From positions 1 through 29,051 of the forward strand of contig CAJTPM010000040.1 of the NCBI GenBank assembly GCA_910578085.1: 29,051 nucleotides of DNA, written 5' to 3'. A model generated the notes under the pieces. It ran no database searches. It saw nothing but the letters and a program-made list of their open reading frames with translations, and had not been told where the DNA came from. Positions 1 to 8,596 of this stretch are shown here, one piece after another. The stretch comes from an uncultured Lachnospiraceae bacterium. Its GTDB lineage: Bacteria > Bacillota > Clostridia > Lachnospirales > Lachnospiraceae. Positions within the stretch are counted from its first letter, which is position 1; each line of letters opens with the position of its first letter. A program made the translations under genes and the position numbers.

Positions 1-360
1 TTTCCGGGTGGCTCTGAAGCGGGAAACTGGTGGCTCCCAAGGGGGATAATATTCATCTATGGCTGCAGCCCGGTCATAGCCGGTCTTCTCCTGCAGGTCC
101 GCCGTGATTTTCCGGCACCTGTCGCGCATGCGCTCATACTGGAGCGCCCCGCAGAATCCCAGGCGCTCCCTGTCCGTCTGCAGGAACTCGTCCAGCATGT
201 CCGCGTAATCCGCAAGGACGTTGCATATCACGATCAGGTCGCCTTCGCAGCTGGTGATGGTTTCCTCCCGGCTGTGTGTTACGCTGTAATAGCGGATACG
301 CACCCGGTCACGTTCATCTTCAGCAGCGTCTTCCGCAATCTCCACTGAATCATTTACCAT
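1..360 (-). CDS. Partial hypothetical protein, mobile-element cargo
   Basis: An open frame of 120 codons runs from an ATG at 358-360 to the window edge without a stop, so the C-terminus is missing. The visible part begins MVNDSVEIAEDAAEDERDR, is acidic at first, and then becomes a mixed helical-looking sequence with several Cys and Arg residues. I do not recognise a family. Its ATG overlaps the TAA of the preceding DUF5688 gene (ATGGTAA, 354-360), so the two are probably translationally coupled in one leftward operon. High GC matches the two genes upstream of it rather than the recombinases. Function is unknown; only the coding status and operon membership are supported. Confidence 0.6.
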   Translation of the reverse strand, partial: MVNDSVEIAEDAAEDERDRVRIRYYSVTHSREETITSCEGDLIVICNVLADYADMLDEFLQTDRERLGFCGALQYERMRDRCRKITADLQEKTGYDRAAAIDEYYPPWEPPVSRFRATRK

Positions 361-1292
361 AAAAGCGGCGCTCCTTCCTTGTAGACGCATACTTCCCTTT
401 TCTCCCTGTCATAGCGGTAGATGCTGTTTGACAGCCATTCATCTTTGGGAAGATGTTCGTAATTTATTTCCTGTATGTCTTTGGTGTCCATACGGTTTTC
501 ATACCCATTTTTTTGCGGAAGGATGACAAGCTCATGGACACTGCTGGGATAAACCATCAGGCTGCATCCGCTGTCCTCTGCCATTTCCTGCAGGAAGGAA
601 GTATTCAGCAGGCAGTTTGCCCCGTAGAAACGTCCCTGGTTGGTCACCACATACATTTTCGGCCTGCCATGATCCTTCTGTAATTCGGCTATTGCTTCCT
701 CCAGCTGTGTATCCTGTTCTTCCTGTGCGCTCTGCCTGATCAGGTCGAAGATATCAGTGGTATGGCAGGCATCTTCTGCAAGCAGCTTTTCCATGCCCAG
801 CCGGTATAACTCATCCTCCGAAGCTCCCCATATCTCCATCATCGCATTTGTGATCGCACCGGCGCCAATCTGTCCTGCTAAGGCTGCCTGCATATCCAGG
901 TAATAGGTGATGGCAAGGTCAAGGAATCTCCTGTGCGGGATGCCATCCAGTTCCCTGGAGTTAGCCCCATAATTCACCAGCCTTATCCTTACCTTGTCCT
1001 TCATCAGCCCGAAATCATCCAGATGCGCTGCTGCTTCCTGGGATATTTCCCTCTGGCGGCATTGCTCCAGAAGAATGTCTGCGATTTTCTCCGCATTCAG
1101 TATGCCCACAATATAAGGCAGTATAAATTCCTCCGGATACACGACAGGGCTTATGGACTCATTCTCCTTATGGATACAGATGCCATATAAGACAAGTTCA
1201 TTATTTTTTCTCTGCTCTTTCGGGAATATCCGGTATCCCTCTCCCAGCTTCATCTCCAATGCCTTTATGACATCACTCATGAATTCTTCCAT
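354..1292 (-). CDS. DUF5688 family protein
   Basis: This 312-aa protein matches my memory of the DUF5688 family, which is frequent in Lachnospiraceae conjugative elements and has no known function. Recognisable family features are an N-terminal LGEGYRI and KNNELVLYGI stretch, ISPVVY, a central IPHRRFLDLAITYY block, MEIWGASEDELY, and a C-terminal YVVTNQGRFYGANCLL and PSSVHELVILP segment ending near YRYDREKREV. The start is placed at the ATG at 1292 because AGGAGG lies 6 bases before it; an upstream in-frame GTG at 1313 would put the ribosome binding site inside the gene. It lies 14 bases after the upstream gene's stop and overlaps the next gene by 7 bases. The family assignment is from recall of the pattern, not a search. 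Confidence 0.85.
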   Translation of the reverse strand: MEEFMSDVIKALEMKLGEGYRIFPKEQRKNNELVLYGICIHKENESISPVVYPEEFILPYIVGILNAEKIADILLEQCRQREISQEAAAHLDDFGLMKDKVRIRLVNYGANSRELDGIPHRRFLDLAITYYLDMQAALAGQIGAGAITNAMMEIWGASEDELYRLGMEKLLAEDACHTTDIFDLIRQSAQEEQDTQLEEAIAELQKDHGRPKMYVVTNQGRFYGANCLLNTSFLQEMAEDSGCSLMVYPSSVHELVILPQKNGYENRMDTKDIQEINYEHLPKDEWLSNSIYRYDREKREVCVYKEGAPLLW

Positions 1293-1306
1293 TCTTCTCC
1301 TCCTCT

Positions 1307-2458
1307 TTACCACTTGTAGTTTCCGGGAATGTCAAATTCTGTCCAGTTCACCGACAGCGCCCTTGCAATGGTCTCCTCCATCCTGGCGATCCTACCGCCT
1401 TCCTCGCCTTCACAGGCAAGCATGTAAAGGATCTCGGAAATGCCGAAATAGATGTCATGGGCCGTACAGGGGGCCTCCCCGTACTGTGCCACGAACAGGT
1501 CCACCGCTTCCGCCCCGTACTTCCGTGCAATGCCCAGCTTGTCCATGACGCCCTTCATGCAGTTGACAGGGTTCTTGACTTCGACCTTCAGCAGCTTCAC
1601 AAGGTTCCCGGCCGCAAGCTGGTACTTCCCGTACAGGAGCTTTAACTGGTCATCGAACTCGCTGAGCGACCTGCCGTTCCTGTGCCCCAGCCTCAGCGGG
1701 CTGCCAAGGCTGATGGTGGTGTTCTCCTTCCCGGATACCAGCATGGGGAAGATGTTCGCCCCGCCGGAGCCTGTGTCGGATGTGGTGATCCTTACCACGG
1801 GCTTTATCTCATCGGGCGTCTTCCCATGCAGGGCAAGTTCCTTCCTGTATGCATCCAACAGGGCATCTTCCCCGGAAAGCTCCCACAGGGCGGATGCCAT
1901 GTCATGCTCATAAAAGCCGGCAAGATAGCTACAGCCCTTGAAGTTCCCTGTCAGGTAGTCCACGGAATGCAGGAAGACCTGCTCCATGTCAAGCACCGCA
2001 TAATCGTGGCAGTCGCCTCCCAATACTGCGGATACTTTCCCTTCCGAGATGCGCAGCAGCGCCTCACCCTTTGCCACTTTCAGGCAGTCGTTCAGGATTC
2101 TCGCATACACGCTCTTTTCCACCCTGCGCAGTCCCGCGCCGGAGATCCCCGCACGGTCAAGGATGCTCTTGATCGCACAGCTCCTTACCGGGTAATACTG
2201 GTTCCTTACTTTCAGGAGAAGGCCCGTGTTGATGATGGTGTCCGTGATGATGTCTTCATCCAGCCCCTCATCTGCATATTTCTCCTTCAGTTCCTCCTCC
2301 ACCTTGCTCCCGCTGGTGATCGCCACCAGGCGCAGGTTCCTGGAGTTCCTCCTTTCCCAGAACGAATTTCTCCCGATGCTTTTTAAGCACTCAAGGAATT
2401 CCTCCTGCTTCTGGAATACGCCGCGGTATCCGTCGGCAAATACTCTTGTCTCATTCAT
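1307..2458 (-). CDS. Conserved hypothetical protein of the mobile element (383 aa)
   Basis: This frame encodes a soluble, mixed alpha/beta protein with no visible signal peptide or membrane segment. I do not recognise its family. Visible landmarks are a helical N-terminus (MNETRVFADGYRGVF), a CHDYAVLDMEQVF segment, a polar VRITTSDTGSGGANIF segment near the middle, and a Lys/Leu-rich stretch (LVKLLKVEVKNPVNCMKGV) towards the C-terminus. The frame stays open upstream to 2680, but the ATG at 2458 is preferred. It has AGGTGG about 8 bases upstream, and the extra upstream residues are Cys- and Arg-rich and look non-coding. It heads the leftward operon with the DUF5688 gene. A DUF932-like phage/plasmid protein was considered but not supported. 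Confidence 0.7.
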   Translation of the reverse strand: MNETRVFADGYRGVFQKQEEFLECLKSIGRNSFWERRNSRNLRLVAITSGSKVEEELKEKYADEGLDEDIITDTIINTGLLLKVRNQYYPVRSCAIKSILDRAGISGAGLRRVEKSVYARILNDCLKVAKGEALLRISEGKVSAVLGGDCHDYAVLDMEQVFLHSVDYLTGNFKGCSYLAGFYEHDMASALWELSGEDALLDAYRKELALHGKTPDEIKPVVRITTSDTGSGGANIFPMLVSGKENTTISLGSPLRLGHRNGRSLSEFDDQLKLLYGKYQLAAGNLVKLLKVEVKNPVNCMKGVMDKLGIARKYGAEAVDLFVAQYGEAPCTAHDIYFGISEILYMLACEGEEGGRIARMEETIARALSVNWTEFDIPGNYKW

Positions 2459-2513
2459 TTTCCGTTCCACCTTTCTTTTTCTCCCCGTTTCCGGGGGCAT
2501 TTTATCCAGCCGC

Positions 2514-2684
2514 TTATGCGGGCAAAGCCCTCGTGGGCATTTCTGGCAACAAAAAAGGAATGGCCCTCTTAAAGGTTTCCATTCCATACTGCGTGTGGTA
2601 ATCCACAAATCTGTTTTTGTCCCTGTCAGTCTTACACATCCTGCGGAAACAAAAAAGTGCCAAAAGACTGCCATATCCATGCAT
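2514..2684 (-). CDS. Possible small ORF upstream of the cargo operon (56 aa)
   Basis: A short frame from the ATG at 2684 encodes a protein beginning MHGYGSLLALFCFRRMCKT and ending in PEMPTRALPA. Composition looks protein-like (a short hydrophobic start, then charged residues), and AGAGGA lies a few bases upstream. It sits in the long leader between the leftward promoter at 2830-2859 and the 383-aa gene, so it could be a leader peptide or a small cargo protein. No family was recognised. It may simply be an accidental open frame. Confidence 0.3.
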   Translation of the reverse strand: MHGYGSLLALFCFRRMCKTDRDKNRFVDYHTQYGMETFKRAIPFLLPEMPTRALPA

Positions 2685-2829
2685 GGTATCCTCTGACACT
2701 ACTTACAATCATAAACAGCGTATGCCCCGGTTCTCCCAAAAAAGGAGCCGGAACCTGCCGGTTGCTCCGGAGGGTATCCTGTCCCCGTTCCCCGTATACA
2801 GGTTTCGCATAAAAATCAATTACGGCTCT

Positions 2830-2859
2830 ATCTTAACACAATATCTTGTATCATGTCAA
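2830..2859 (-). promoter_or_regulatory. Promoter of the leftward cargo operon
   Basis: On the minus strand a -35 TTGACA (2854-2859) is separated by 18 bases from TAAGAT (2830-2835). The placement in AT-rich DNA upstream of the leftward cargo genes fits a sigma-A type promoter. It would leave a leader of over 350 bases before the 383-aa gene. Confidence 0.55.
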
Positions 2860-3226
2860 CTTGAATATACTATATATCCCGCATCTGTTTCCCGATTTTT
2901 GCACCCGGAAAAATTTTTTTCTATTTTTTTCAAAAATTTTTCAAGTTTTTGCCTCTTACCGTATCTTTATTTCATAGATCAGCTTTTTATCGTGGCTGGT
3001 CCTCCGTTCTTTGACAACTGAAGAACATACACCATCATGTATATGGGTTCTGGTGGGTGGCTCCCTGGTTATAGTCTGCCACCCGTCCGGATTGAATTGC
3101 ACATAGTGCAGCCAGGCAACGCGGCCGGGGAGGGCGCAGGAGACGGTGATGGGAGGTATGTGTAGATTTAGAATAGGACAACTATTAACAAGCATAGATT
3201 GTATAGAATATACAGATGGAGGAAAT
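2860..3226. other. Intergenic region with a GC-rich, structured insert
   Basis: No convincing gene was seen. AT-rich DNA (about 2860-2995) gives way to a GC-rich stretch (about 2995-3160) and then AT-rich DNA again. The GC-rich part contains pairing arms GTTCTT/AAGAAC around TGACAACTG, GGGTGGC/GCCACCC, and TGCAC-ATA-GTGCA. It lies just upstream of the rightward recombinase module, so it could be a leader or recombination-control region. No known riboswitch consensus was matched. Confidence 0.4.
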
Positions 3227-3487
3227 ATGGATAATCAGCAGACCAATCAATTATGCCAGACTGACATTCAGACAGTTGACATCCAAAATCTGGTTGACAT
3301 TAGCGATGTCAAAATAGACACCACTATGAAAAAGACGGACAGAATACAAAATTTTATCAGGGATATTAAAAATCCTTATTGTTTCCGATGCAAAAATACT
3401 GTTGTTAAAGTTTCTTTTTGCAGCGAAGGTGGAGCTTTCCAGGAACTGCTTCAGGATTATTTTAGTACCCTGTCTCATTGCGAATAA
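3227..3487 (+). CDS. Small conserved protein preceding the serine recombinases
   Basis: An 86-aa protein starts at the ATG at 3227 with GGAGG 4 bases upstream. The frame is open further upstream, but that part lies in the structured leader. Visible segments are a polar N-terminus rich in Gln, then LVDISDVKID, ERIQ-like RIQNFIRDIKNPYCF, VVVKVSF-like TVVKVSFCSEGGAFQELL, and a short C-terminus. The pattern LVDI..V.I followed by IKNPYCF and VVKVSF reminds me of a small domain (possibly DUF6870) found beside recombinases in Firmicute mobile elements; this is a tentative recall. It ends about 100 bases before the first recombinase and is transcribed in the same direction, so a role in recombination directionality or control is possible but not shown. 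Confidence 0.65.
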   Translation: MDNQQTNQLCQTDIQTVDIQNLVDISDVKIDTTMKKTDRIQNFIRDIKNPYCFRCKNTVVKVSFCSEGGAFQELLQDYFSTLSHCE

Positions 3488-3594
3488 TCTGAAATCCTTG
3501 CTTTTGCGCCTTTTTTTATATATGATAGAGGGGAAGCAATGTGCATTTATATTTTTAGGTTATTCTGAATTTGTTTTAGAAAGGATGAATGATC

Positions 3595-5244
3595 ATGAAT
3601 GTAAATGACGAACTAAAAGAATGGATGGCGGCAGATTACACCCGCCTTTCAAAGGAGGATGGTGATAAAGAAGAAAGCGACAGCATCAATAACCAAAAGG
3701 CTTTGATTCAGCACTATACAGAAAGCCACCCTGAATTATGCCTAGTAAGGCACTATTCCGATGATGGGTATACTGGGGTGAATTTTAACCGGCCTGGTTT
3801 TCAGAATATGCTTGAAGGTATCAAAGAAGGACAAATCAACTGTATCATTGTAAAAGACCTGTCACGATTCGGACGCAACTACATAGAAGTCGGACGTTAT
3901 ATAGAACGAATCTTCCCGGCTCTTGGCATCCGGTTCATTGCAATCAATGATAATTATGACAGTCTTTACAACAACTCATCTTCCGACCAGCTCCTTCTGC
4001 CGTTTAAGAATTTAATAAACGATGCTTATAGCCGGGACATATCCATAAAGGTGCGCTCCAACCTGGATGTGAAGCGCAGGCAAGGTGATTTTGTAAGCCC
4101 CGCTGTCCCCTATGGGTACAAGCGTTTGGAAACGGACAAAAATAAGCTTGCCATAGATGAGCCTGCAGCCAATATTGTCAGACTCATTTTTGCAAAAAGA
4201 ATAGAAGGGCAGAGCAACCAGCAGATTGCAGCTTTATTAAACCAGATGAAGGTGCCTACACCCATCCGGTACAAGCAGGAAAGCGGCAGCCATGCGAAAA
4301 CTGCTTTCCAGATTTACAGCACACCAAAGTGGTATGGCACTACAGTACGGCGTATCCTTGAAAATGAAATATATACTGGTACGCTGGTTCAGGGAAAGAC
4401 CTACCGGCCCAATTACAAGATCCGGAAACCTGTTGCAAGACCGCAGAAAGACTGGTTCCGCAAGGAAGGCACCCACGAAGCCATTATCAGCCGAATGGAT
4501 TTTGATCTGGTTCAGAACATACTGGATACAGATACGCACCAGTCTGCCGGACAGGAAACGATTTATCCCTTTTCAGGCATTGTATACTGCGGCAACTGCC
4601 ACCAAAGTTGCAACCGCAAGCAGACAGTAAAGAAAAACAAAAGCTATTTCTATTATGGCTGCTATCTTTCCAACCACACCACCTGCTGCAAGGGATTCTG
4701 CATCAATGAGTCCTATCTGGAACAGACTGTGTTAAATACGTTACGCCAATACATAAATGACCTGACTGATATGGAACAAATGCTTTCCCATTTGGAAAAC
4801 ATCCCCAACCAGCAAGCCGAAGTAAAGACATTGACACAGGAAATCCAACATGCGGAAACTGCTTTGCAAAAATACCAGGCGCTTCTTGCCTCCCTTTATG
4901 AGGATTACCATGAAGGCTTGCTAAATAGAGATGAATACTTAGACTTAAAGGAGTCCTATCAGGAGCAGGTAAACGAACTGGCAGAGGCGTTGGATAACAT
5001 GACCGCACAACAGGATGGACTGACTGCCGCATTCAAAGCAGACACCTCCCATATAGATGAGTTCCGAAAATATATGGAATCTCCGATCCTAAATCGCAAA
5101 ATGCTGGTGTCTATGGTAAAAAGGATATACATTTATCCCAAAAACCGGATACATATTGTTTTCCGGTTCCCGGATGAGTTTGAAAAGCTGCTGCATTTCC
5201 TGCCAGACGCTGTTTCCGATAAGCTCATAGCAAGGGAGGTGTAG
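3595..5244 (+). CDS. Large serine recombinase 1 of 3
   Basis: This 549-aa protein has the architecture of large serine site-specific recombinases, which integrate or excise mobile elements. The N-terminal resolvase domain carries the catalytic serine in YTRLS (Ser19 from this start), the DDGYTGVNFNRP segment, and the VKDLSRFGRNYIEVGRYIE arginine motif. A recombinase domain follows (PYGYKR, then ENEIYTGTLVQGK and HEAIISR). A zinc ribbon is complete: YCGNCHQSC with later cysteines in YYGCYL and CCKGFC. A C-terminal coiled coil contains Gln/Glu-rich helices. The ATG at 3595 is chosen over 3589 because AAAGGA lies 9 bases before it. The next recombinase starts 4 bases after its stop. All expected catalytic landmarks are present, so it looks active. 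Confidence 0.93.
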   Translation: MNVNDELKEWMAADYTRLSKEDGDKEESDSINNQKALIQHYTESHPELCLVRHYSDDGYTGVNFNRPGFQNMLEGIKEGQINCIIVKDLSRFGRNYIEVGRYIERIFPALGIRFIAINDNYDSLYNNSSSDQLLLPFKNLINDAYSRDISIKVRSNLDVKRRQGDFVSPAVPYGYKRLETDKNKLAIDEPAANIVRLIFAKRIEGQSNQQIAALLNQMKVPTPIRYKQESGSHAKTAFQIYSTPKWYGTTVRRILENEIYTGTLVQGKTYRPNYKIRKPVARPQKDWFRKEGTHEAIISRMDFDLVQNILDTDTHQSAGQETIYPFSGIVYCGNCHQSCNRKQTVKKNKSYFYYGCYLSNHTTCCKGFCINESYLEQTVLNTLRQYINDLTDMEQMLSHLENIPNQQAEVKTLTQEIQHAETALQKYQALLASLYEDYHEGLLNRDEYLDLKESYQEQVNELAEALDNMTAQQDGLTAAFKADTSHIDEFRKYMESPILNRKMLVSMVKRIYIYPKNRIHIVFRFPDEFEKLLHFLPDAVSDKLIAREV

Positions 5245-5248
5245 AGAG

Positions 5249-6946
5249 ATGCCACATAAAAGAACGGGCAGAATTACTGATACAGCCGTTATGAACCCTC
5301 AAGCTACTCCTCCTGAGATTTACCTTACCGGATTATATTTGCGCATATCCGGGGAGGAAGCTGCAAAAGGGGAAAAACTGAATAACCAGAGGGACTTGCT
5401 GTTAAGCTATGTAAAAAAACAAAATGATTTAAAAATTGTAGATATTTACTCCGACAACGGAGAAACTGGTACAAACTTTGACCGGCCTGAATGGAACCGC
5501 CTGATGGAGGATATAAGAAAAAAACGCATCTCATGTATTGTGGTAAAAGATTTGTCAAGATTTGGAAGGAACTACATAGAAACCGGAAATTACCTTGAAA
5601 TGGTGTTTCCTGCCTTGAAGGTCCGCTTTATAGCAGTCAATGACAACTATGACTCAGGACAGTTGGAAAACAGTGCCCTTCAACCGTTAGACACCATGAT
5701 TAAGGGAATCGTGAACGAAGCCTATGCAAAGGACATTTCCCGCAAGATATTTACTGCAAAAGAAATCCAGCGAAAAAACGGATTATATTATGGGAACGTG
5801 CCTCCTTATGGCTACTGCAAAGATCCGGCGGACCCACACCATCTGATCGTCAACCAGGAAACGGCACCTACAGTAAGGCAGATTTTTCAGTGGAAGCTTG
5901 AAGGCATGGGCAACTTCCAAATTGCCCGGCTCTTAAATGAAGGCAATATTGCGGCACCGATGCGGTATCAGTTTCTGGCAGGCGCTGTAAAAGCTCCACG
6001 TTACGAAAACAGCATTTGGCAAGGCATTACCGTTAAAGTTATCCTGAGCAACCGCACTTATACCGGGGATTTGGCAATGGGGAAAAAGAGGAAAAACCTC
6101 TCTAAAAATCTAACCAAAATCAGGAATATCCCCTATGAGGACTGGATAATAACGGAAAATACCCATGAAGCCATCATAAGCCGTGAATTATTCTTTGAGG
6201 TTCAGCGCATTTGTATGCAGGAGCTGGAAAAAAACAGGTCAAGCCGTTACTGTCATTCGGATATTGATTCGCCGGATGATATTTTTGCCGGATTGGTTTA
6301 CAGCGGGAACACAGGACTCAAGATGTATCGGACACGAAACTATTATGAAAAGCATGGCATGAAATATCGTTATACCACTGTTTCACAAAGGGATGCGGAC
6401 TACTCAAAATGTTCAATCATCAGCATCAAAGAGGAACAGATACAGGAAACCCTGGTCTGCCTTCTGAAAAAGCAGATGGAATTGGCTTTGGAATTGAATG
6501 ATTACCTTGCAACGGTACAGGAACATCAGACATTTCTTAGCAAAAAGGAGGCTTTGGAAAAACAAATCAAAGAACTTGCCGCAAGGCACAAAGAACTTAC
6601 TTCTATGCAGTCAGATTTATACCTGCATTATTCGGAAGGGCTACTTGCCCGTGAAAAATATCTTGCGCAAAAGGAAAAATACAGACTGGAAAGGCTTTCA
6701 TCAGAAAGCCGTCTGGCAGAACTGAAATCTACCCTTGAACGCTTGAAAATACGCTTTTCCCCACATAACCCATACATCCGGCTTCTATTGGAATTCTATG
6801 AAGGCGATTTCTTGTCAAAGGATCTTTTGCATAGGTTAGTTGACAAAATTTATGTCTACGATTCTAAAACACTTGAAGTTGTTTTCAAATATCGGGATGA
6901 AATAGAACCTATACTCAAGTTCCGGGAAAGCGGGGTGATGCAATGA
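5249..6946 (+). CDS. Large serine recombinase 2 of 3, zinc ribbon degenerate
   Basis: This 565-aa recombinase keeps the N-terminal catalytic features: YLRIS with Ser34, DNGETGTNFDRP, and VKDLSRFGRNYIETGNYLE. The middle recombinase domain has PPYGYCK and SNRTYTGDLAMGK, followed by HEAIISRELFFEV. Where relatives have a YCGxCG zinc-binding knuckle, this protein reads VYSGNTGLKM, and the second half reads DADYSKCSII with one cysteine. The zinc ribbon therefore has probably lost its metal. A long coiled coil follows (about residues 415-500). GGGAGGTG lies upstream of the ATG at 5249. The last 4 bases (ATGA) overlap the third recombinase gene, so the three are probably co-translated and may work as one machine. 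Confidence 0.92.
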   Translation: MPHKRTGRITDTAVMNPQATPPEIYLTGLYLRISGEEAAKGEKLNNQRDLLLSYVKKQNDLKIVDIYSDNGETGTNFDRPEWNRLMEDIRKKRISCIVVKDLSRFGRNYIETGNYLEMVFPALKVRFIAVNDNYDSGQLENSALQPLDTMIKGIVNEAYAKDISRKIFTAKEIQRKNGLYYGNVPPYGYCKDPADPHHLIVNQETAPTVRQIFQWKLEGMGNFQIARLLNEGNIAAPMRYQFLAGAVKAPRYENSIWQGITVKVILSNRTYTGDLAMGKKRKNLSKNLTKIRNIPYEDWIITENTHEAIISRELFFEVQRICMQELEKNRSSRYCHSDIDSPDDIFAGLVYSGNTGLKMYRTRNYYEKHGMKYRYTTVSQRDADYSKCSIISIKEEQIQETLVCLLKKQMELALELNDYLATVQEHQTFLSKKEALEKQIKELAARHKELTSMQSDLYLHYSEGLLAREKYLAQKEKYRLERLSSESRLAELKSTLERLKIRFSPHNPYIRLLLEFYEGDFLSKDLLHRLVDKIYVYDSKTLEVVFKYRDEIEPILKFRESGVMQ

Positions 6947-8580
6947 AAAGCAATTATTCTTCCGAAAATTTTATGGGAGACAATATCCTTGCCTGCTATC
7001 TGAGGGTATCCGATGAAGATTTTGACTTGAAGCAAAATGTTCTGAAGGATGAAAGCACCAGCATCAGCGCACAGCGACGGTTGATACACAGCTATATTGA
7101 ATCAAAGCCTGAGCTGAGGCAGATGAACATAAGGGAGTTTCTGGATGACGGTTATTCCGGTACCAATTTTGAACGGCCTGCAATTCAAGAAATCTTTCAA
7201 CTGGTGTCCGAGGGCAGGATAGGCGCCATTATCGTAAAAGACATGTCACGATTTGGACGGAACTATATCGAAACGGGCTGTTATATAGAGCAGATTTTTC
7301 CTTTAGTAGGAATACGCTTTATAGCCATCAATGATTCCTTTGACAGCACTGAGTACATCGGTAATACACCCGGACTTGAAATGGCGTTCAAAAACGTAAT
7401 TTATGACTATTACAGCAAGGATTTGTCAGCCAAAGTAAAGAGCATTAAGAAGATACAGCAGAAACGCGGTGACTTTGTGGCAGCAAAACCGCCATATGGA
7501 TATATTATTTCCCCTGCTGACCGGCACAAGTTGGAGGTTGATCCCGAATCTGCAGAAATTGTAAAGACTATATTTCGTCTGACACTTTCCGGGTGGAAAC
7601 CGGTTAAGATTGCGCAACAGTTAAATAAAATGCTTATCCCTACCCCTGCACAGAGATTGCACAAACTTTATGGCTTTCAATGCGGCGGCTTCACAGAGGA
7701 ACAACTAATGTCAGGGTTTTGGAAGCCTAGACAGATTACAAAAATCCTGCAAGATGAAACAATGACGGGAGCGACCGTCAACAACCGTGTTCAGGTAAAG
7801 GGTGTGGGCAGCAGAAAATTCAAGCGGCAGAAAACGGAGGACCATGTGGTTGTCAGGGATACCCATGAAGCTATTATTGACAGGGATACATTCCTTCAGG
7901 CGGCTGCTATCATCCGCAATCGCAAAACTGTCCGCACTGACAATCGGCAAAAGAATGAAAACCTGTTTTACCAAAAGATTTACTGCAGTCATTGTGGATG
8001 CAGACTAAAGCATGAGGTACACACACGCAATTCCAAAATCCATGCGATATACTATTGTCCTCATGCAAGACCTTCCGGCGGCGGCACATGCAGCTTACAT
8101 TCCATAAAAGACGAATTTCTAAAGGAACAGGTGTTGCGCCCGCTACAGATTCAGGTTCAGCTTATTTTGGACAAACAGGTGCCTCTCCCAAAGTCTGACA
8201 AAGAAAAACTTCAGAGCAGACTGCGGGCAATTTCGCGGTTGCTGGAACAAAATAAAGGGAAAGTTCCTCGTCTCTACGAGGAATACAGAACAGGGAACAT
8301 AAGCAAGGAACAATTTGTCAAACAAAAAGATGCAATATCATCTGCAAACAATGAGCTTGACTCGGAAAGGAGTGAAATAGAAAAAAAGCTATGCACCATA
8401 GAATCCGCGCAGAAAAAAACTGAGTCAGAGTCGCTTCTGGAAATAACCAGACTAAAAACCCTAACTCAGAATGCTGTTGATTTATTTGTAAGTAAAGTCG
8501 TTGTAAATTCTCCGGATTCCATTGAAATCACTTGGAAATCAAAGGATATATTTGAAGAAATGTACAATAGGAATGCCTGA
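6943..8580 (+). CDS. Large serine recombinase 3 of 3
   Basis: This 545-aa recombinase has its catalytic serine in YLRVS (Ser23), DDGYSGTNFERP, and VKDMSRFGRNYIETGCYIE. The recombinase domain includes PPYGYI and DETMTGATVNNRV, then HEAIIDRDTFLQA. The zinc ribbon is intact: YCSHCGCRL paired with YYCPHARPSGGGTC. A C-terminal coiled coil follows. The start overlaps the stop of recombinase 2 by 4 bases. It is the last gene before the element-chromosome junction, with the truncated amidase starting 47 bases further on in the opposite orientation. Its position at the end of the element is usual for integrases. Which of the three carries out strand exchange cannot be decided from sequence. Confidence 0.93.
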   Translation: MKSNYSSENFMGDNILACYLRVSDEDFDLKQNVLKDESTSISAQRRLIHSYIESKPELRQMNIREFLDDGYSGTNFERPAIQEIFQLVSEGRIGAIIVKDMSRFGRNYIETGCYIEQIFPLVGIRFIAINDSFDSTEYIGNTPGLEMAFKNVIYDYYSKDLSAKVKSIKKIQQKRGDFVAAKPPYGYIISPADRHKLEVDPESAEIVKTIFRLTLSGWKPVKIAQQLNKMLIPTPAQRLHKLYGFQCGGFTEEQLMSGFWKPRQITKILQDETMTGATVNNRVQVKGVGSRKFKRQKTEDHVVVRDTHEAIIDRDTFLQAAAIIRNRKTVRTDNRQKNENLFYQKIYCSHCGCRLKHEVHTRNSKIHAIYYCPHARPSGGGTCSLHSIKDEFLKEQVLRPLQIQVQLILDKQVPLPKSDKEKLQSRLRAISRLLEQNKGKVPRLYEEYRTGNISKEQFVKQKDAISSANNELDSERSEIEKKLCTIESAQKKTESESLLEITRLKTLTQNAVDLFVSKVVVNSPDSIEITWKSKDIFEEMYNRNA

Positions 8581-8596
8581 AAATCAGCATTCCTAT
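8567..8596. repeat. Inverted repeat across the end of recombinase 3
   Basis: ATAGGAATGC (8567-8576) and GCATTCCTAT (8587-8596) form a perfect 10-bp stem, which can extend by TGA/TCA with one bulged base. The stop codon lies inside. No T-run follows on either strand, so it is not a classic intrinsic terminator. It may act in transcript stability or as a recombinase-binding arm near the element end. Confidence 0.6.

Noticed and set aside
1682..2386. A 234-codon rightward open frame across the 383-aa gene
   Set aside because: It opposes a gene with a better start and operon context; the translation looks random, rich in His, Pro and Cys.
3000..3130. Known riboswitch or T-box in the leader
   Set aside because: No consensus of a T-box, SAM, cobalamin or cyclic-di-GMP riboswitch could be aligned by eye.
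3402..3608. A 68-aa frame overlapping the small gene and recombinase 1 start
   Set aside because: It overlaps two better-supported genes and has no ribosome binding site.
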